A stretch of 64,000 nucleotides of DNA from Samsonia erythrinae (GCF_004342665.1 NZ_SMBY01000003.1:310001-374000), one strand, 5' to 3'. Shown: positions 48,091 through 59,131, counted from the first letter of the stretch. Notes: generated by a model not told the origin, from the sequence alone. Made by a program: numbers and translations.

Positions 48091-48906
48091 TTAGCCAAAG
48101 CGCCCGGTAATATAATCTTCCGTGCGCCGCTGGACGGGCGCAGTAAAAAGATCGTCCGTGCGGTTGTATTCGATCAACGTTCCCTGATTAATGAAGGCGG
48201 TGTAATCCGACACACGGGCAGCCTGTTGCATATTGTGCGTCACCAGCACCAGCGTAAAGTGCTGCTTTAGCGAACCCATCAGTTCTTCAATAATCAGCGT
48301 TGAAATCGGGTCGAGCGCTGAAGTCGGCTCATCTAACAGCAAGACTTCCGGCTCAATCGCAATAGCGCGGGCGATCACCAGTCGCTGTTGTTGCCCGCTG
48401 GACAGCGTGAGCGCATTGTCGCTCAGCCGATCCTTTACCTCATGCCAGAGCGCCGCGGCCCGCAACGCCCGCTCAACGGTATCATCCAGAAAACGCCGAT
48501 CGCGCAGTCCCTGCAACCGCAGGCCATAAATCACGTTTTCATAGATCGACTTGGGAAACGGGTTCGGACGTTGAAAGACCATGCCCACCCGGCGACGTAA
48601 CATCGCGACATCCAACTGCGGGTCGTTAATCCGCATGCCATGCAGCCAGATATCGCCCTCCGTGCGGCAGCCATCCACCAGATCGTTCATGCGATTAAAA
48701 CAGCGCAGTAAGGTCGATTTGCCGCAGCCGGAAGGACCAATCAATGCCGTCACCTGATTTTTGGGAATGCGAATCGAAATATCATTCAACGCCTGTTTAC
48801 CACTATAGAACAGATTCAGATGCTCCACGGTTAACGCGCTCTGCTCATCACTCAGATGATGAACATCAGGCAGCAGCGCCATCGCATTCTGTGTCATAAA
48901 GCCCAT
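48091..48906 (-). CDS. pstB: PstB-type phosphate ABC transporter ATPase
   Basis: 271-residue ATPase with Walker [10 protein letters not shown], the PstB-specific [18 protein letters not shown]-loop [16 protein letters not shown], signature [14 protein letters not shown] and Walker [16 protein letters not shown]. It energises phosphate import with the two permeases upstream. It is the last gene of a pstC-pstA-pstB-like operon lacking pstS and phoU, probably a second phosphate system beside a canonical pst operon elsewhere. Confidence 0.9.
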   Translation of the reverse strand: MGFMTQNAMALLPDVHHLSDEQSALTVEHLNLFYSGKQALNDISIRIPKNQVTALIGPSGCGKSTLLRCFNRMNDLVDGCRTEGDIWLHGMRINDPQLDVAMLRRRVGMVFQRPNPFPKSIYENVIYGLRLQGLRDRRFLDDTVERALRAAALWHEVKDRLSDNALTLSSGQQQRLVIARAIAIEPEVLLLDEPTSALDPISTLIIEELMGSLKQHFTLVLVTHNMQQAARVSDYTAFINQGTLIEYNRTDDLFTAPVQRRTEDYITGRFG

Positions 48907-48919
48907 AACTTCATCCTAC

Positions 48920-50566
48920 CTAGAGTGACAACGAACGATATTTTTCACGTAAAACATGCCGGATCCCAATGGCCGCGAGGTTCAGCCCGACCACGATCAG
49001 CACCAGCAGCAGCGCGGTGATATAGACCAGCGGCCTCGCCGCTTCCACATCCGGGCTCTGGAAAGCCAAATCGTAGATCTGGAATCCCAGATGCATAAAT
49101 TTCCGCTCCAGATGCAAGTAGGGGAAGATATCATCAACCGGCAACACCGGCACCGATTTCACCACGCCAACCAGCATCAGCGGAGCCGTTTCCCCTGCCG
49201 CACGCGCCACGGCGAGGATCAGACCGGTCATCATCGCGGGAACGGCCATCGGGATCACCACGTGCCACAGCGTTTCAGCCTTGGTTGCCCCCAGCGCCAG
49301 TGAACCGTCACGCACCGACTGGGGAATACGCGACAGCCCCTCCTCCGTTGCTACGATCACCACCGGCAGCGTCAGCAAGGCCAGCGTCAGCGATGCCCAC
49401 AGCAGCCCCGGCGTTCCAAATGTCGGGTTAGGCAGCGCCTCAGAATAGAACAGCTGGTCCAACGTGCCGCCAATCAGATAGACAAAAAAGCCTAGCCCAA
49501 ATACGCCGTAAACGATTGATGGCACGCCGGCCAGATTGACCACCGCGATCCGCACCCAGCGCGTTAAGCTATTTTTTCCTGCATATTCATGTAAGTAGAT
49601 CGCTGCGACGACGCCCAGCGGCATCACAATGATGGACATCAGCACCACCATCAACACCGTGCCGAAAATGGCCGGAAACAGCTGACCTGCGCTGTTGTTG
49701 TCCGGCGAGTAATGCACCAGCATGTGCTTCGCCTGATTGCCCCATTGGCCGATCTTTTCCCATAGATTCATGGTATTGGGAAACCAGGCCTGTTCAATAT
49801 CCCTGAGTGGAATAAGATGGATAGCGCCATTCGCATCCCGCAGTTGCACCGTATCGCGGTTGATCTCCTGATTCAGTGCGGTCAACTGGTGCGAAAGCCC
49901 GTCAAACTGGCGCTGTAGCTCAATACGTTCTGCCTGAAGCCGCGCCAGCGCCTGATTATCCAGCGTATTGGTCAACCGCCGTTTTTTTTCCTCCAGCCGC
50001 AGCGCTTCAAACTGCTGGTTGATTTTTGCCATCTCCCCCATGCGGATCGCCTGCGCCATCGCCAGCAACGCCTGCACCTGCTCTACGCGATGATGCAGCG
50101 TTGCCGGTAAATCCGCCGCCACCAGTGGCTGCTCCCCTTCCATCATCCCGGCCAGATAGCCATAAGCCGTGCCATTGTTCATTCGCTTTAGCACCAGAAT
50201 GTCGGCGGGTTTCTCAATGCGGGCTATATCACGAGACAGCAGTACGCGAAAGCTCTGTCCATGTATCTCACGCTGACCAATCTTGACCAGATAACGCGTT
50301 TCCGTCTGCGCCGGCGCAGCCGCTAAACCGGCCTGTTCCAACTGCTGCGGAGAAAGCGTCTGCTCGGCATAAATTTCACCCAGCACCGCACGCTGCACGC
50401 CGTTCTCTGGCTGCAACGTCATCAGCCACACGGGTTGAGGCCACAGGTAACGCATTCCCTGCCCGACCAACAGCGCGGTAATCGCCAACATCGCCAGCAG
50501 GCTGATAGAAATTGATGATGCCGTCAGCCACACCCAGGGTTTTCCCGAACCGAACCAACGCTTCAC
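48920..50566 (-). CDS. pstA: PstA-type phosphate ABC permease with long N-terminal extension
   Basis: 548 residues, almost twice the ~295 of canonical PstA. A first membrane helix (about 17-38) is followed by a periplasmic insert of some 220 residues that includes a coiled coil (MGEMAKINQQFEALRLEEKK to LNQEINRD). The canonical permease with its ABC-contact loop follows (LPVVIVATEEGLSRIPQSVRDGSLALGATKAETLWHVVIP). Overlaps pstC by four bases. The role of the insert is unknown. Confidence 0.88.
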   Translation of the reverse strand: MKRWFGSGKPWVWLTASSISISLLAMLAITALLVGQGMRYLWPQPVWLMTLQPENGVQRAVLGEIYAEQTLSPQQLEQAGLAAAPAQTETRYLVKIGQREIHGQSFRVLLSRDIARIEKPADILVLKRMNNGTAYGYLAGMMEGEQPLVAADLPATLHHRVEQVQALLAMAQAIRMGEMAKINQQFEALRLEEKKRRLTNTLDNQALARLQAERIELQRQFDGLSHQLTALNQEINRDTVQLRDANGAIHLIPLRDIEQAWFPNTMNLWEKIGQWGNQAKHMLVHYSPDNNSAGQLFPAIFGTVLMVVLMSIIVMPLGVVAAIYLHEYAGKNSLTRWVRIAVVNLAGVPSIVYGVFGLGFFVYLIGGTLDQLFYSEALPNPTFGTPGLLWASLTLALLTLPVVIVATEEGLSRIPQSVRDGSLALGATKAETLWHVVIPMAVPAMMTGLILAVARAAGETAPLMLVGVVKSVPVLPVDDIFPYLHLERKFMHLGFQIYDLAFQSPDVEAARPLVYITALLLVLIVVGLNLAAIGIRHVLREKYRSLSL

Positions 50567-52731
50567 GCATTTTCTCCTTCATCACGATAGCGCCGGCGTA
50601 AACGCTGCCGGATAGCTTCGGCCAGCGTGTTCACGGCAAACGTGAAAACAAACAGCGTCAATGCCGTTAGAAACAGAACCCGATAGTGGCCGCTGTTTGT
50701 CACCGCCTCCGGCATTTCAATCGCAATATTTGCCGCCAGCGAACGCAATCCCTGAAGCAGTCCCTCATCCATAATCGGCGTATTGCCCGTCGCCATGAGC
50801 ACAATCATGGTTTCCCCTACGGCGCGGCCAAAGCTCAGCATCAGCGCGGCGAAAATCCCGGCGCTGGCGGACGGCAGAACAACGCGCCACAACGTTTGCC
50901 ACGCTGTCGCGCCCAGCGCCAGCGACCCCTCGCTTAAGCGCGCAGGAACGCTGAACAGGGCGTCTTCCGCCAGCGAAAAAATCAGCGGGATCAGCGCAAA
51001 ACCGAGCGCGACGCCCGCAACCAAGGTATTGCGCTGCACGAAATCATCGCCCAGCCACTGGTATAACGGTTGCCCCAGAATCCCTATCTCGATGTACGGC
51101 GCCATCCAACAGGCCGCCAGCCAGGTCAGAAAAACCACGGGAAGAAGAAACAGCGCGTCCCATCCCGCCGGGAAACGGGCGCGCCAATGCGCGGGCAAAC
51201 GCTGCGCCAGCCAACCGCAGCCGAGTACGGCCAACACCCATAATATCGGCATCGCCAGAATAGCGGAAAGATAGGTCGCAAAGTGCGGCGCCAGCCAGAT
51301 GGCCGCAATCAGCCCGACCACCACCGTCGGCAGCGCCCCCATAATTTCTAACGTGGGTTTAATCCAGCGCCGCAGGGCCGGAGACATAAAACAGGCCGTG
51401 TAAACCGCCGCGGACAGCGCCAGCGGCGTGGCAAACAGCATCGCGTAGATCGCGGCTTTCAGCGTGCCTAACATCAGCGGCATCATACTGAATTTTGTCT
51501 GATAGCTATCATCGGCAGACGTTGATTGCCAGATGTACGCCGGTTCAGGATAATTTTCATACCACAGTTTCTGCCACAGCCCGCGCCAGCCGATATCCGG
51601 ATAGGGATTATCGACCCGATAGCGATGCCACCCTTGCGCCGTCTCAATCAATAGGGCCTGACCTCGCGCCGAAAGCGCCAGCCCCTGCGCACGCGCCGGC
51701 ACATTTTGCGTCAGTAGCGCCTGCGACTGCTTACTGGCAAACAGCGACAGCTTGCCCTGCGCGTTCAGCGTGGCAAACACCCGCCGCTGCGCTTCGGTCG
51801 CCAACAGTACGGACTCGCCAGCGATATGTTCAAACCGACGAATTTCCGTCAGCGTCGCTCCGTCGTCTCCCGGCACCTCAAACCATTGACTGATCTGTCC
51901 GTCAGCCGCCTGCACCAGCAGGGACCGCCCGCCGGACAAGAGCGCCAGATGCAGCGGCTCAGCCAGTTGCAGTTGCCGTTTTTCCCGCAACGTCAGCGCC
52001 GCCCCATCCACCTGCCACTGCATCAGTTCACCGCCGCTGAGCAAATAGAGTTGTTGTCCGTCCGGCGTCAACAACAGTTGTTGAACGGCGTTGTCGCTAA
52101 GCGCAACGCGTGCCCGCACCCGGAGGCCATTGGCATCAATATCGGCAACGATCAAGGTATTTTCCTGCCCGATAGCCGCCACCACGAGATGTTGTTCCCC
52201 GACGGAGGCAATCGCCAGATGGCGCAACGGCTGCGTGGGCAGCCCAAGTGAATATGTCTGTTCACCGAACGGATACGACCAGTCAAAAGAAAGATGTTCC
52301 TTATGCGAGATGACGGGTTGTACAAATCGCAACCGGCCATCGGGCTGATTTAAGGCATAAACCGGCCATTCTCCAGCGCTTTGCGCCAGCAGACTCAGGG
52401 TGGGAACCAGTTGTACTCGCGACACTGGCTGGTTTTTTATGAAAGGAATAAACTCACCGTAGCCCTGGTTGTCAATGCGAAACCCGATTTGCCCATCGTC
52501 GCTAATGCCGAGTGCCGATGCCGATACCGCGCTATGGCGTTGAACCGTTTTCTGACCATTGACGCTGGGGGAGAGGAACAGCGGCGTAACCACATACAGC
52601 AGATAGAAAAAAATTAATAACAGCGTAGCCAGCACCAGCAGTCCACTGCCGGCGACAACGCGGTGCGTCAAACGATCGACCCGCGCTCGCCGACGATCCC
52701 GATACTGTAATGTGTTGCCTGTTTTTACCAT
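50563..52731 (-). CDS. pstC: PstC-type phosphate ABC permease with large periplasmic domain
   Basis: 722 residues against about 320 in canonical PstC. The N-terminal helix (LLVLATLLLIFFYLLYVVTPLFL) anchors a ~340-residue periplasmic region of repeated short beta strands (LLLTPDGQQLYLLSGGELMQWQ, GQISQWFEVPGDDGATL) that reads like a WD/propeller fold. The permease core follows with the ABC-contact loop VPARLSEGSLALGATAWQTLWRVVLP. First gene of the pstC-pstA-pstB operon, divergent from ppk. The extra domain may sense or bind phosphate, since no pstS is present. Confidence 0.87.
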   Translation of the reverse strand: MVKTGNTLQYRDRRRARVDRLTHRVVAGSGLLVLATLLLIFFYLLYVVTPLFLSPSVNGQKTVQRHSAVSASALGISDDGQIGFRIDNQGYGEFIPFIKNQPVSRVQLVPTLSLLAQSAGEWPVYALNQPDGRLRFVQPVISHKEHLSFDWSYPFGEQTYSLGLPTQPLRHLAIASVGEQHLVVAAIGQENTLIVADIDANGLRVRARVALSDNAVQQLLLTPDGQQLYLLSGGELMQWQVDGAALTLREKRQLQLAEPLHLALLSGGRSLLVQAADGQISQWFEVPGDDGATLTEIRRFEHIAGESVLLATEAQRRVFATLNAQGKLSLFASKQSQALLTQNVPARAQGLALSARGQALLIETAQGWHRYRVDNPYPDIGWRGLWQKLWYENYPEPAYIWQSTSADDSYQTKFSMMPLMLGTLKAAIYAMLFATPLALSAAVYTACFMSPALRRWIKPTLEIMGALPTVVVGLIAAIWLAPHFATYLSAILAMPILWVLAVLGCGWLAQRLPAHWRARFPAGWDALFLLPVVFLTWLAACWMAPYIEIGILGQPLYQWLGDDFVQRNTLVAGVALGFALIPLIFSLAEDALFSVPARLSEGSLALGATAWQTLWRVVLPSASAGIFAALMLSFGRAVGETMIVLMATGNTPIMDEGLLQGLRSLAANIAIEMPEAVTNSGHYRVLFLTALTLFVFTFAVNTLAEAIRQRLRRRYRDEGENA

Positions 52732-52849
52732 TATTCTCGCCGTTAGGGTGAAGCCGCCTGAGTAATGTCATTAAGGTGATGCGGGGAACCTATGTTGCCT
52801 TTACACCCACAATATGACAATGGTAAGTCTGTCTATGGATTAGATTTTA

Positions 52850-52871
52850 TCGTCATTAACACGCCATAATG
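52850..52871. promoter_or_regulatory. Possible Pho box in the pstC-ppk region
   Basis: tcgtcat-taac-acgccat-aatg shows two imperfect CTGTCAT-like repeats at 11-base spacing, about 80 bases before ppk. PhoB control is expected for both sides, but the match is weak. Confidence 0.25.
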
Positions 52872-52948
52872 TTGTTGTACCCTATTTGGAAAGCAGTCGG
52901 GTATGAATATTGGATGAACCTTCAAAACACGAGTTTAGCGGAGTGACA

Positions 52949-55021
52949 ATGGGTCAGGACAAACTCTACATAGAGAAAGAATTAAGTTGGTTATCCTTTA
53001 ATGAGCGAGTACTTCAGGAAGCAGCAGATAAGAGCAATCCGTTAATCGAACGCATGCGCTTTCTCGGTATTTACTCCAGCAACCTTGATGAGTTTTATAA
53101 AGTCCGTTTTGCCGATCTGAAAAGACGCATTCTGATTAATGAAGAGCAAGGTTTAGACGGCAATCTGCGGCACCTTTTGGGTAAGATTCAGGCACGCGTG
53201 CTAAAAACCGATCAGATATTCGACAGCCTGTACAACGAATTGCTGTTAGAGATGGCGCGTAACCAGATTTTCCTCGTCAATGAACGTCAGGTTTCCCCCA
53301 ATCAGCAAGAGTGGCTGCGGGAGTACTTCCGGCAATATCTGCGTCCGCACATCACGCCCATTCTCATCTTTAACGAAACCAATCTGGTCGAGTTCCTGAA
53401 GGATGATTATACCTACCTTGCGGTCGAAATTATTCGTGGCGATAACATCAGCTACGCGCTGCTGGAAATCCCATCGGATAAAGTTCCCCGGTTCGTCAAT
53501 CTGCCGGCGGAAGCGCCCCGACGGCGTAAGACCATGATCCTCATTGATAATATTCTGCGCTACTGTCTGAATGATATTTTCAAGGGCTTCTTTGATTATG
53601 ACGCGCTGAACGCCTACTCAATGAAGATGACGCGTGATGCGGAATACGATCTGGTCACGGAAATGGAGTCCAGCCTGCTGGAACTGATGTCTTCCAGCCT
53701 GAAGCAGCGCCTCACCGCCGAGCCGGTAAGATTTGTCTATCAGCGCGATATGCCGGACGCGATGGTAGCCATGCTACAGGAAAAACTGGGCATCTCTTCC
53801 TATGACTCCGTCATCCCCGGCGGTCGTTATCATAATTTCAAAGACTTTATTTCCTTCCCGAATGTTGGGCGCGCCAATCTGGTTAACAAACCGCTGCCCC
53901 GGCTGCGCCACAGCTGGTTCAGCCATTTTCGCAACGGGTTTGACGCCATCCGCGAGCGCGATGTTCTCCTCTATTACCCGTACCACACATTTGAACACGT
54001 GCTGGAACTGCTGCGTCAGGCCTCGTTCGACCCCAATGTGTTGTCCATCAAAATCAATATTTATCGCGTCGCCAAAGACTCGCGCATTATTAATTCCATG
54101 ATCCATGCCGCACACAACGGTAAGAAAGTGACGGTGGTGGTCGAGCTACAGGCGCGTTTTGACGAAGAAGCGAATATTCACTGGGCCAAGCGTCTGACGG
54201 AAGCGGGCGTGCACGTAATTTTCTCCGTACCGGGTTTGAAAATTCACGCCAAGCTGTTCCTGATTTCGCGCCGGGAAGGGGAAAATATTGTGCGTTACGC
54301 ACACATCGGCACCGGGAATTTCAACGAAAAAACCGCTCGTCTGTATACGGACTACTCGCTCATCACCGCTGACGAACGCATCACCAATGAAGTCCGCCGC
54401 GTCTTCAACTTCATTGAAAATCCCTACCGTCCGGTCAGTTTCGAGTACCTGCTCGTGTCGCCGCAAAACTCACGCGATAAGCTTTATCAACTGATTGACA
54501 ACGAGATCGAAAACGCGCTGGCGAACCGTGATGCAGGCATTACGCTGAAAGTTAATAATCTGGTGGATAAAGGGCTGGTAGAAAGGCTGTATCGGGCCTC
54601 CGGCGCGGGCGTAAAAATTAACCTGCTGGTGCGCGGCATGTGTTCACTCATCCCCAACCTGACGGGGATTAGCGAGAATATTCAGGTGATCAGCATTCTT
54701 GACCGCTATCTGGAACACGATCGTGTGTATGTCTTCCACAACGGCGGCGACAAAAAAGTCTACCTGTCTTCCGCAGATTGGATGACGCGCAACATTGACT
54801 ATCGCATTGAAGTCGCTGCGGAAATACTGGATCCCATATTGAAAAACCGCGTGCTGGAAACGCTGGATATCCTGTTCAGCGATACGGTGAAAGCCCGCGT
54901 CATTGATAAAGAATTGAGTAACCGCTATGTATCACGCGGCAACCGGCGTAAAGTACGCGCGCAAAATGCCATCTATGATTACATCAAGGCGCTGGAGCAA
55001 CCTGGAGAAAAGCCTGAATAA
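52949..55021 (+). CDS. ppk: Ppk, polyphosphate kinase 1
   Basis: 690-residue membrane-associated kinase making polyphosphate from ATP. The N-terminal domain reads [20 protein letters not shown]. The autophosphorylated histidine region is [11 protein letters not shown], with [22 protein letters not shown] and a second histidine-type motif near [15 protein letters not shown]. The ATG at 52949 has GGAG seven bases upstream; the frame is open 13 codons earlier. Overlaps ppx by one base (TAATG). Confidence 0.96.
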   Translation: MGQDKLYIEKELSWLSFNERVLQEAADKSNPLIERMRFLGIYSSNLDEFYKVRFADLKRRILINEEQGLDGNLRHLLGKIQARVLKTDQIFDSLYNELLLEMARNQIFLVNERQVSPNQQEWLREYFRQYLRPHITPILIFNETNLVEFLKDDYTYLAVEIIRGDNISYALLEIPSDKVPRFVNLPAEAPRRRKTMILIDNILRYCLNDIFKGFFDYDALNAYSMKMTRDAEYDLVTEMESSLLELMSSSLKQRLTAEPVRFVYQRDMPDAMVAMLQEKLGISSYDSVIPGGRYHNFKDFISFPNVGRANLVNKPLPRLRHSWFSHFRNGFDAIRERDVLLYYPYHTFEHVLELLRQASFDPNVLSIKINIYRVAKDSRIINSMIHAAHNGKKVTVVVELQARFDEEANIHWAKRLTEAGVHVIFSVPGLKIHAKLFLISRREGENIVRYAHIGTGNFNEKTARLYTDYSLITADERITNEVRRVFNFIENPYRPVSFEYLLVSPQNSRDKLYQLIDNEIENALANRDAGITLKVNNLVDKGLVERLYRASGAGVKINLLVRGMCSLIPNLTGISENIQVISILDRYLEHDRVYVFHNGGDKKVYLSSADWMTRNIDYRIEVAAEILDPILKNRVLETLDILFSDTVKARVIDKELSNRYVSRGNRRKVRAQNAIYDYIKALEQPGEKPE

Positions 55022-56556
55022 TGCCATTAACAAACAATGAAAAGCATGAGGTGAAACCGCAAGAGTTCGCCGCGATCGACTTAGGTTCCAATAGTTTTCA
55101 CATGGTTATCGCGCGCGTGGTCAACGGGGCGCTTCAGGTACTGAGTCGTTTAAAACAGCGGGTGCATCTGGCCGACGGGTTGGACAATAAAAACAGGCTC
55201 AGCGAAGAGGCCATCGAACGCGGCCTGAACTGTCTGGCGCTGTTTGCCGAACGTTTGCAGGGCTTTCCCGCCATGAATGTCTCCATCGTCGGGACGCATG
55301 CGCTGCGTCAGGCGACCAACGCGCAGGCGTTTCTGAGCCGTGCGGCGGATATCATCCCATACCCGATTGAGATCATCTCAGGGCATGAAGAGGCCCGTCT
55401 GATTTTTATGGGCGTAGAGCACACGCAGCCGGAAAAAGGCCGCAAGCTGGTGATCGACATTGGCGGAGGCTCCACCGAACTGGTTATCGGTGAAGATTTC
55501 GAACCGATACTGGTGGAAAGCCGCCGCATGGGATGCGTCAGTTTCGCACAGCAGTTTTTCCCCAACGGGGAAATCAGCGAGGCCAACTTCAAACGCGCCC
55601 GACTGGCTGCCGTGCAAAAGCTGGAAACGCTGTCCTGGGAATATCGCATCTATGGCTGGGAATTCGCGCTCGGTGCGTCCGGCACCATCAAATCCGCCCA
55701 TGAAATTCTGGTGGCGATGGGAGAAAAAGACGGTCTGATCACCCCTGAACGGCTGGAAATGCTGCGCCAGCAAATCTTACAGTTTAAGAACTTCAAGTCG
55801 CTGAGCCTGCCGGGCCTGTCCGAAGACAGGCAGTCGGTGCTGGTGCCCGGTCTGGCGATTCTGTGTGGCGTCTTTGATGCGCTGGCGATCAAAGCGCTAC
55901 GCCTGTCCGACGGCGCGCTGCGTGAAGGCGTGCTGTACGAAATGGAAGGCCGTTTCCGCCATCAGGATATTCGGATCCGCACCGCGCAAAGTCTGGCCAG
56001 CCACTACAATATCGACCGCGAACAGGCTCGCCGCGTGCGCGAGACAACGCAACGGCTGTATACGCAGTGGGCGGAACAAAACCCGCATCTGGTTCATCCG
56101 CAAATCGAGGCCATCGTAAACTGGGCTTCCATGCTGCATGAAGTCGGGCTGGGCATTAACCATAGCGGCATGCATCGCCATTCCGCCTATATTCTGCAAA
56201 ATACCAATCTGCCCGGTTTCAATCAGGAACAACAGTTGGTGCTGTCGCTGATTGTGCGGCTGCATCGTAAGGCGATCAAGCTGGAAGAATTGCCGCGTCT
56301 GAACCTGTTCAAAAAGAAACAGTATTTGCCGATGGTGCAGCTGCTGCGTCTTGCCGCCTTGCTCAATAATCAGCGGCAGGCCACCACCACGCCGGAAACG
56401 CTCCGGCTGCATACGGATGACAACCATTGGACGCTGACGTTTCCTTACGACTTTTTTACCCATAACACGCTGGTGCAATTGGATTTGGAACGGGAACAGG
56501 CTTATTGGCAGGAGGTTACTGGCTGGAAGTTAATCATTCAGGAAGAAAAGGCCTGA
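55021..56556 (+). CDS. ppx: Ppx, exopolyphosphatase
   Basis: 511-residue exopolyphosphatase/pppGpp phosphohydrolase that degrades polyphosphate from the end. The actin-like ASKHA fold shows phosphate-1 [16 protein letters not shown] and phosphate-2 [15 protein letters not shown]. The C-terminal HD-like domain includes [26 protein letters not shown]. Forms an operon with ppk. Confidence 0.96.
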   Translation: MPLTNNEKHEVKPQEFAAIDLGSNSFHMVIARVVNGALQVLSRLKQRVHLADGLDNKNRLSEEAIERGLNCLALFAERLQGFPAMNVSIVGTHALRQATNAQAFLSRAADIIPYPIEIISGHEEARLIFMGVEHTQPEKGRKLVIDIGGGSTELVIGEDFEPILVESRRMGCVSFAQQFFPNGEISEANFKRARLAAVQKLETLSWEYRIYGWEFALGASGTIKSAHEILVAMGEKDGLITPERLEMLRQQILQFKNFKSLSLPGLSEDRQSVLVPGLAILCGVFDALAIKALRLSDGALREGVLYEMEGRFRHQDIRIRTAQSLASHYNIDREQARRVRETTQRLYTQWAEQNPHLVHPQIEAIVNWASMLHEVGLGINHSGMHRHSAYILQNTNLPGFNQEQQLVLSLIVRLHRKAIKLEELPRLNLFKKKQYLPMVQLLRLAALLNNQRQATTTPETLRLHTDDNHWTLTFPYDFFTHNTLVQLDLEREQAYWQEVTGWKLIIQEEKA

Positions 56557-56623
56557 TAACTGCCGGACGGCGCCTGCACCGCGCCGTCGCTACGCCGCGT
56601 CCCGCGTTTCAGTCAGGTTAACA

Positions 56624-56650
56624 TAAAGTTTACAGCGATGACGCCGATAC
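56624..56650 (+). promoter_or_regulatory. Sigma-28 (FliA) promoter of the yjfB-like gene
   Basis: TAAA, 15 bases, then GCCGATAC: the -35 is exact and the -10 differs from GCCGATAA only in the last base, with exact spacing. It lies about 110 bases before the YjfB-family start. Class 3 flagellar control is inferred. Confidence 0.75.
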
Positions 56651-56759
56651 CAAAATGAGGGTTGGTGAGCATTTTTTGCCAACATCAGCCTCCTCAATGG
56701 TAAGGCGCGCTTCCTTTCCATATCCGATATGAATCCAACTCAGCGTGAAGGAGAGAAAA

Positions 56760-56948
56760 ATGGATGTATCACAGATTGCATCGCTCGCGACCGACCTCAG
56801 CAACCTACGCACCAGCAATGAGGCCAATACGCTGGTGATGAAAAAATCGCTCGACAATCAAGAAGCCCTTATTTCCGGCATCTTACAGGCATTACCCCCT
56901 TTGCCTGCAAACCCGTCCATCGGACGTAATATCAATACCACGGCATAA
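56760..56948 (+). CDS. YjfB-family putative motility protein
   Basis: 62-residue protein: MDVSQIASLATDLSNLRTSN, then helical EANTLVMKKSLDNQEALISGILQAL and a proline-rich tail ending NINTTA. The composition and the ALS/VLKK-type helix resemble the YjfB family (Pfam calls it a putative motility protein), a recollection rather than a search result. Start ATG with AAGGAG. A near-consensus sigma-28 promoter upstream supports a flagellar or chemotaxis role, though no other flagellar gene is in the window. Confidence 0.65.
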   Translation: MDVSQIASLATDLSNLRTSNEANTLVMKKSLDNQEALISGILQALPPLPANPSIGRNINTTA

Positions 56949-57199
56949 CACCGCCGTCAGGCTTCAAACGGCATAGCGTTGTGTAAACGCGACTCGAATG
57001 TAGTATTGAAGCCCCCCAAGGCAGCCCGTTCTTCGATTGACGGGCAGGTTGCCTTGTCCACTGAATGCCATTCCTGAACGCCTGACGCGGGCAACGCAGC
57101 TCGGCCATCATCTTTTTCGCCCGGACAGATTGACCTCCCCTTATCCTTATGCCTAAATAAATAGCAGCGAATGTTCGCTTTCACAGAGGTTTTCGCGTC

Positions 57200-57415
57200 A
57201 TGTCTACACTTATCCAAAAACGACGATTGTCGATACGCTCACGACGAAGTGGTTCCCGCATTGCCCGCACCGTTTTGATGATCAGCTTCATTATTCTTTT
57301 AGGCCGCTTTGCTTACTCCACGCTCACTGCATTTGCCCATCATCAGGACAAACAGCAGCAACGCGTTGAACAATCCTTTCTTCCTCCCAGCGTACACATT
57401 CATCAGAAAGAGTAG
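57200..57415 (+). CDS. yfgG: YfgG-family protein
   Basis: 71-residue single-pass membrane protein. A basic N-terminus (KRRLSIRSRRSGSRIAR) precedes one helix, TVLMISFIILLGRFAYSTL, and a His/Gln-rich tail (FAHHQDKQQQR). It matches E. coli YfgG in layout and in its place after ppk-ppx. YfgG has been linked to nickel/cobalt tolerance; the role here is unproven. Confidence 0.82.
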   Translation: MSTLIQKRRLSIRSRRSGSRIARTVLMISFIILLGRFAYSTLTAFAHHQDKQQQRVEQSFLPPSVHIHQKE

Positions 57416-57655
57416 CAGCCCGCCTCTGAACGCTTATATTCCATTCATTTTCAGCAGGTCATTGCCACCGTTTTTCCGTGCCTGTTATTCCCTGCTTACG
57501 TCTCATTTTACCCCCTGCCTGTTCGGTATTCATTGCGCCCGATAAATGCCGCCTAACCTTTCAGACCCTGATTGGCCGTGAATCCTATTCTTAATCGACT
57601 GATTTTGCGCTACGTTTAATAAAATACGGATAAAAACAGATCGAGCATCAACACC

Positions 57656-59116
57656 ATGTCGAGCGTAAAAAAACTTACCGACCTTCGGCGTCGTATTTCT
57701 CTTCTATTACTGGAAAACAAGGCGCTGGTTGAAGAGATTATCCAGCGACCTTTCCACACGACGGCCCCCGGGGATGCGACGTTACGAGACAAAACCACGC
57801 TGCGCGATAAGCGTCTCCTGCTCGAACAAACCGCCGAAATCCGCGAGCATATTATCAGGCTGCATGCCGCCGACGTGGCCGATTTGCTGGAGTCGCTGCC
57901 GCAGGATGAGCGTCTGGCGCTCTGGCGACTCGTTCCGGTAGAAAAACGTGGTCACGTCCTGATCGAAGCTTCCGATAGCATTTCCGATAGTCTGATCGAC
58001 GATATGCAGGATAAGGAAATTCTGCGGGCGGTGCGTTTGCTGGATGTAGACGACCAGGCCCAGCTTTCGCGGCTTCTCCCACGCCATCTGCTGGGGAGAA
58101 TACTCACGTCGCTTGAGCCGAAGCAGCGTGCCCAGCTGCGCGCCGCCATCAATTATGATGAAGACTGCATTGGCCACATGATGGACTTCAAAATCATCAC
58201 CGTGCGTGCCGATGTCACGCTGGCAGCCGTACAGCGCTATCTGCGCTACCGCAAGGTCATCCCCGAATCAACCGACAAATTGTTCGTCACCGACCGCAAA
58301 AACACGCTAATCGGCGAATTGTCACTCGCCAGCATTTTGCTCCACCCGCCCCTCGCGCGGGTGGCAGACATCATGGAAGCGCAGCCGTTAAGCTTTCAGC
58401 CTGAAGATAAAGTCGAAGAGGCCGCCGGCGCCTTTGAACGCTATGACTTGATCTCCAGCGCGGTGGTCGACAGCAAAGGGAAGCTCATGGGACGCCTGAC
58501 CATTGAAGATATCGTCGATGTCGTCAATAGAGAAAGCGACAGCAACCTGCGACGTTCCGGGGGTTTGACGCCGTCAGAAGACGTCTATGCCCCGGTGTAC
58601 AAATCGGTGCGTAACCGCTGGACATGGCTGGCCGTCAATCTGTGTACGGCGCTGATCGCTTCGCGCGTTATCGGCCTGTTTGAGCACACGCTGTCCCATC
58701 TGGTGGCGCTGGCGACGCTCATGCCGATTGTCGCCGGGATTGGCGGGAATACCGGTAATCAGACGATCACTATGATTGTGCGCGCGCTGGCGCTGCATCA
58801 GTTGGAGCATGGCAATAAGCGGTATCTGTTGCTCAAAGAGTTGGGCGTGGCGCTGGTGAACGGCGTGATATGGGGCGCGGTCATGGGGCTGGTAACCTTC
58901 CTGCTCTACGGCAACCCGGCCATGGGCGGCGTCATGATGCTGGCGATTTTGCTGAATTTGTTACTCGCCGCATTGATGGGCGTGGCGATCCCGCTGGCCA
59001 TGATGAAGCTGGGGCGCGATCCTGCTATCGGATCCAGCGTGATGATTACGGCGATCACCGACACCGGCGGCTTCTTTATTTTTCTTGGACTGGCGACGCT
59101 GTTTTTGCTGCCCTGA
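57656..59116 (+). CDS. mgtE: MgtE-type magnesium transporter
   Basis: 486-residue magnesium channel/transporter. The cytosolic N-domain (HAADVADLLESLPQDERLALWRLVP) and paired CBS domains (MDFKIITVRADVTLAAVQRYLR and EAQPLSFQPEDKVEEAAGAF) gate a C-terminal pore of five helices with the selectivity motif PIVAGIGGNTGNQTITMIVRALAL. The gene ends before a strong bidirectional terminator (59132-59159). Length is normal. Confidence 0.95.
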   Translation: MSSVKKLTDLRRRISLLLLENKALVEEIIQRPFHTTAPGDATLRDKTTLRDKRLLLEQTAEIREHIIRLHAADVADLLESLPQDERLALWRLVPVEKRGHVLIEASDSISDSLIDDMQDKEILRAVRLLDVDDQAQLSRLLPRHLLGRILTSLEPKQRAQLRAAINYDEDCIGHMMDFKIITVRADVTLAAVQRYLRYRKVIPESTDKLFVTDRKNTLIGELSLASILLHPPLARVADIMEAQPLSFQPEDKVEEAAGAFERYDLISSAVVDSKGKLMGRLTIEDIVDVVNRESDSNLRRSGGLTPSEDVYAPVYKSVRNRWTWLAVNLCTALIASRVIGLFEHTLSHLVALATLMPIVAGIGGNTGNQTITMIVRALALHQLEHGNKRYLLLKELGVALVNGVIWGAVMGLVTFLLYGNPAMGGVMMLAILLNLLLAALMGVAIPLAMMKLGRDPAIGSSVMITAITDTGGFFIFLGLATLFLLP

Positions 59117-59131
59117 GATCCTGACAATATC

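Noticed and set aside
52732-52948. Further Pho boxes between pstC and ppk
   Set aside because: Several tgtcat-like words occur on both strands, but none forms a convincing pair apart from the weak site listed.
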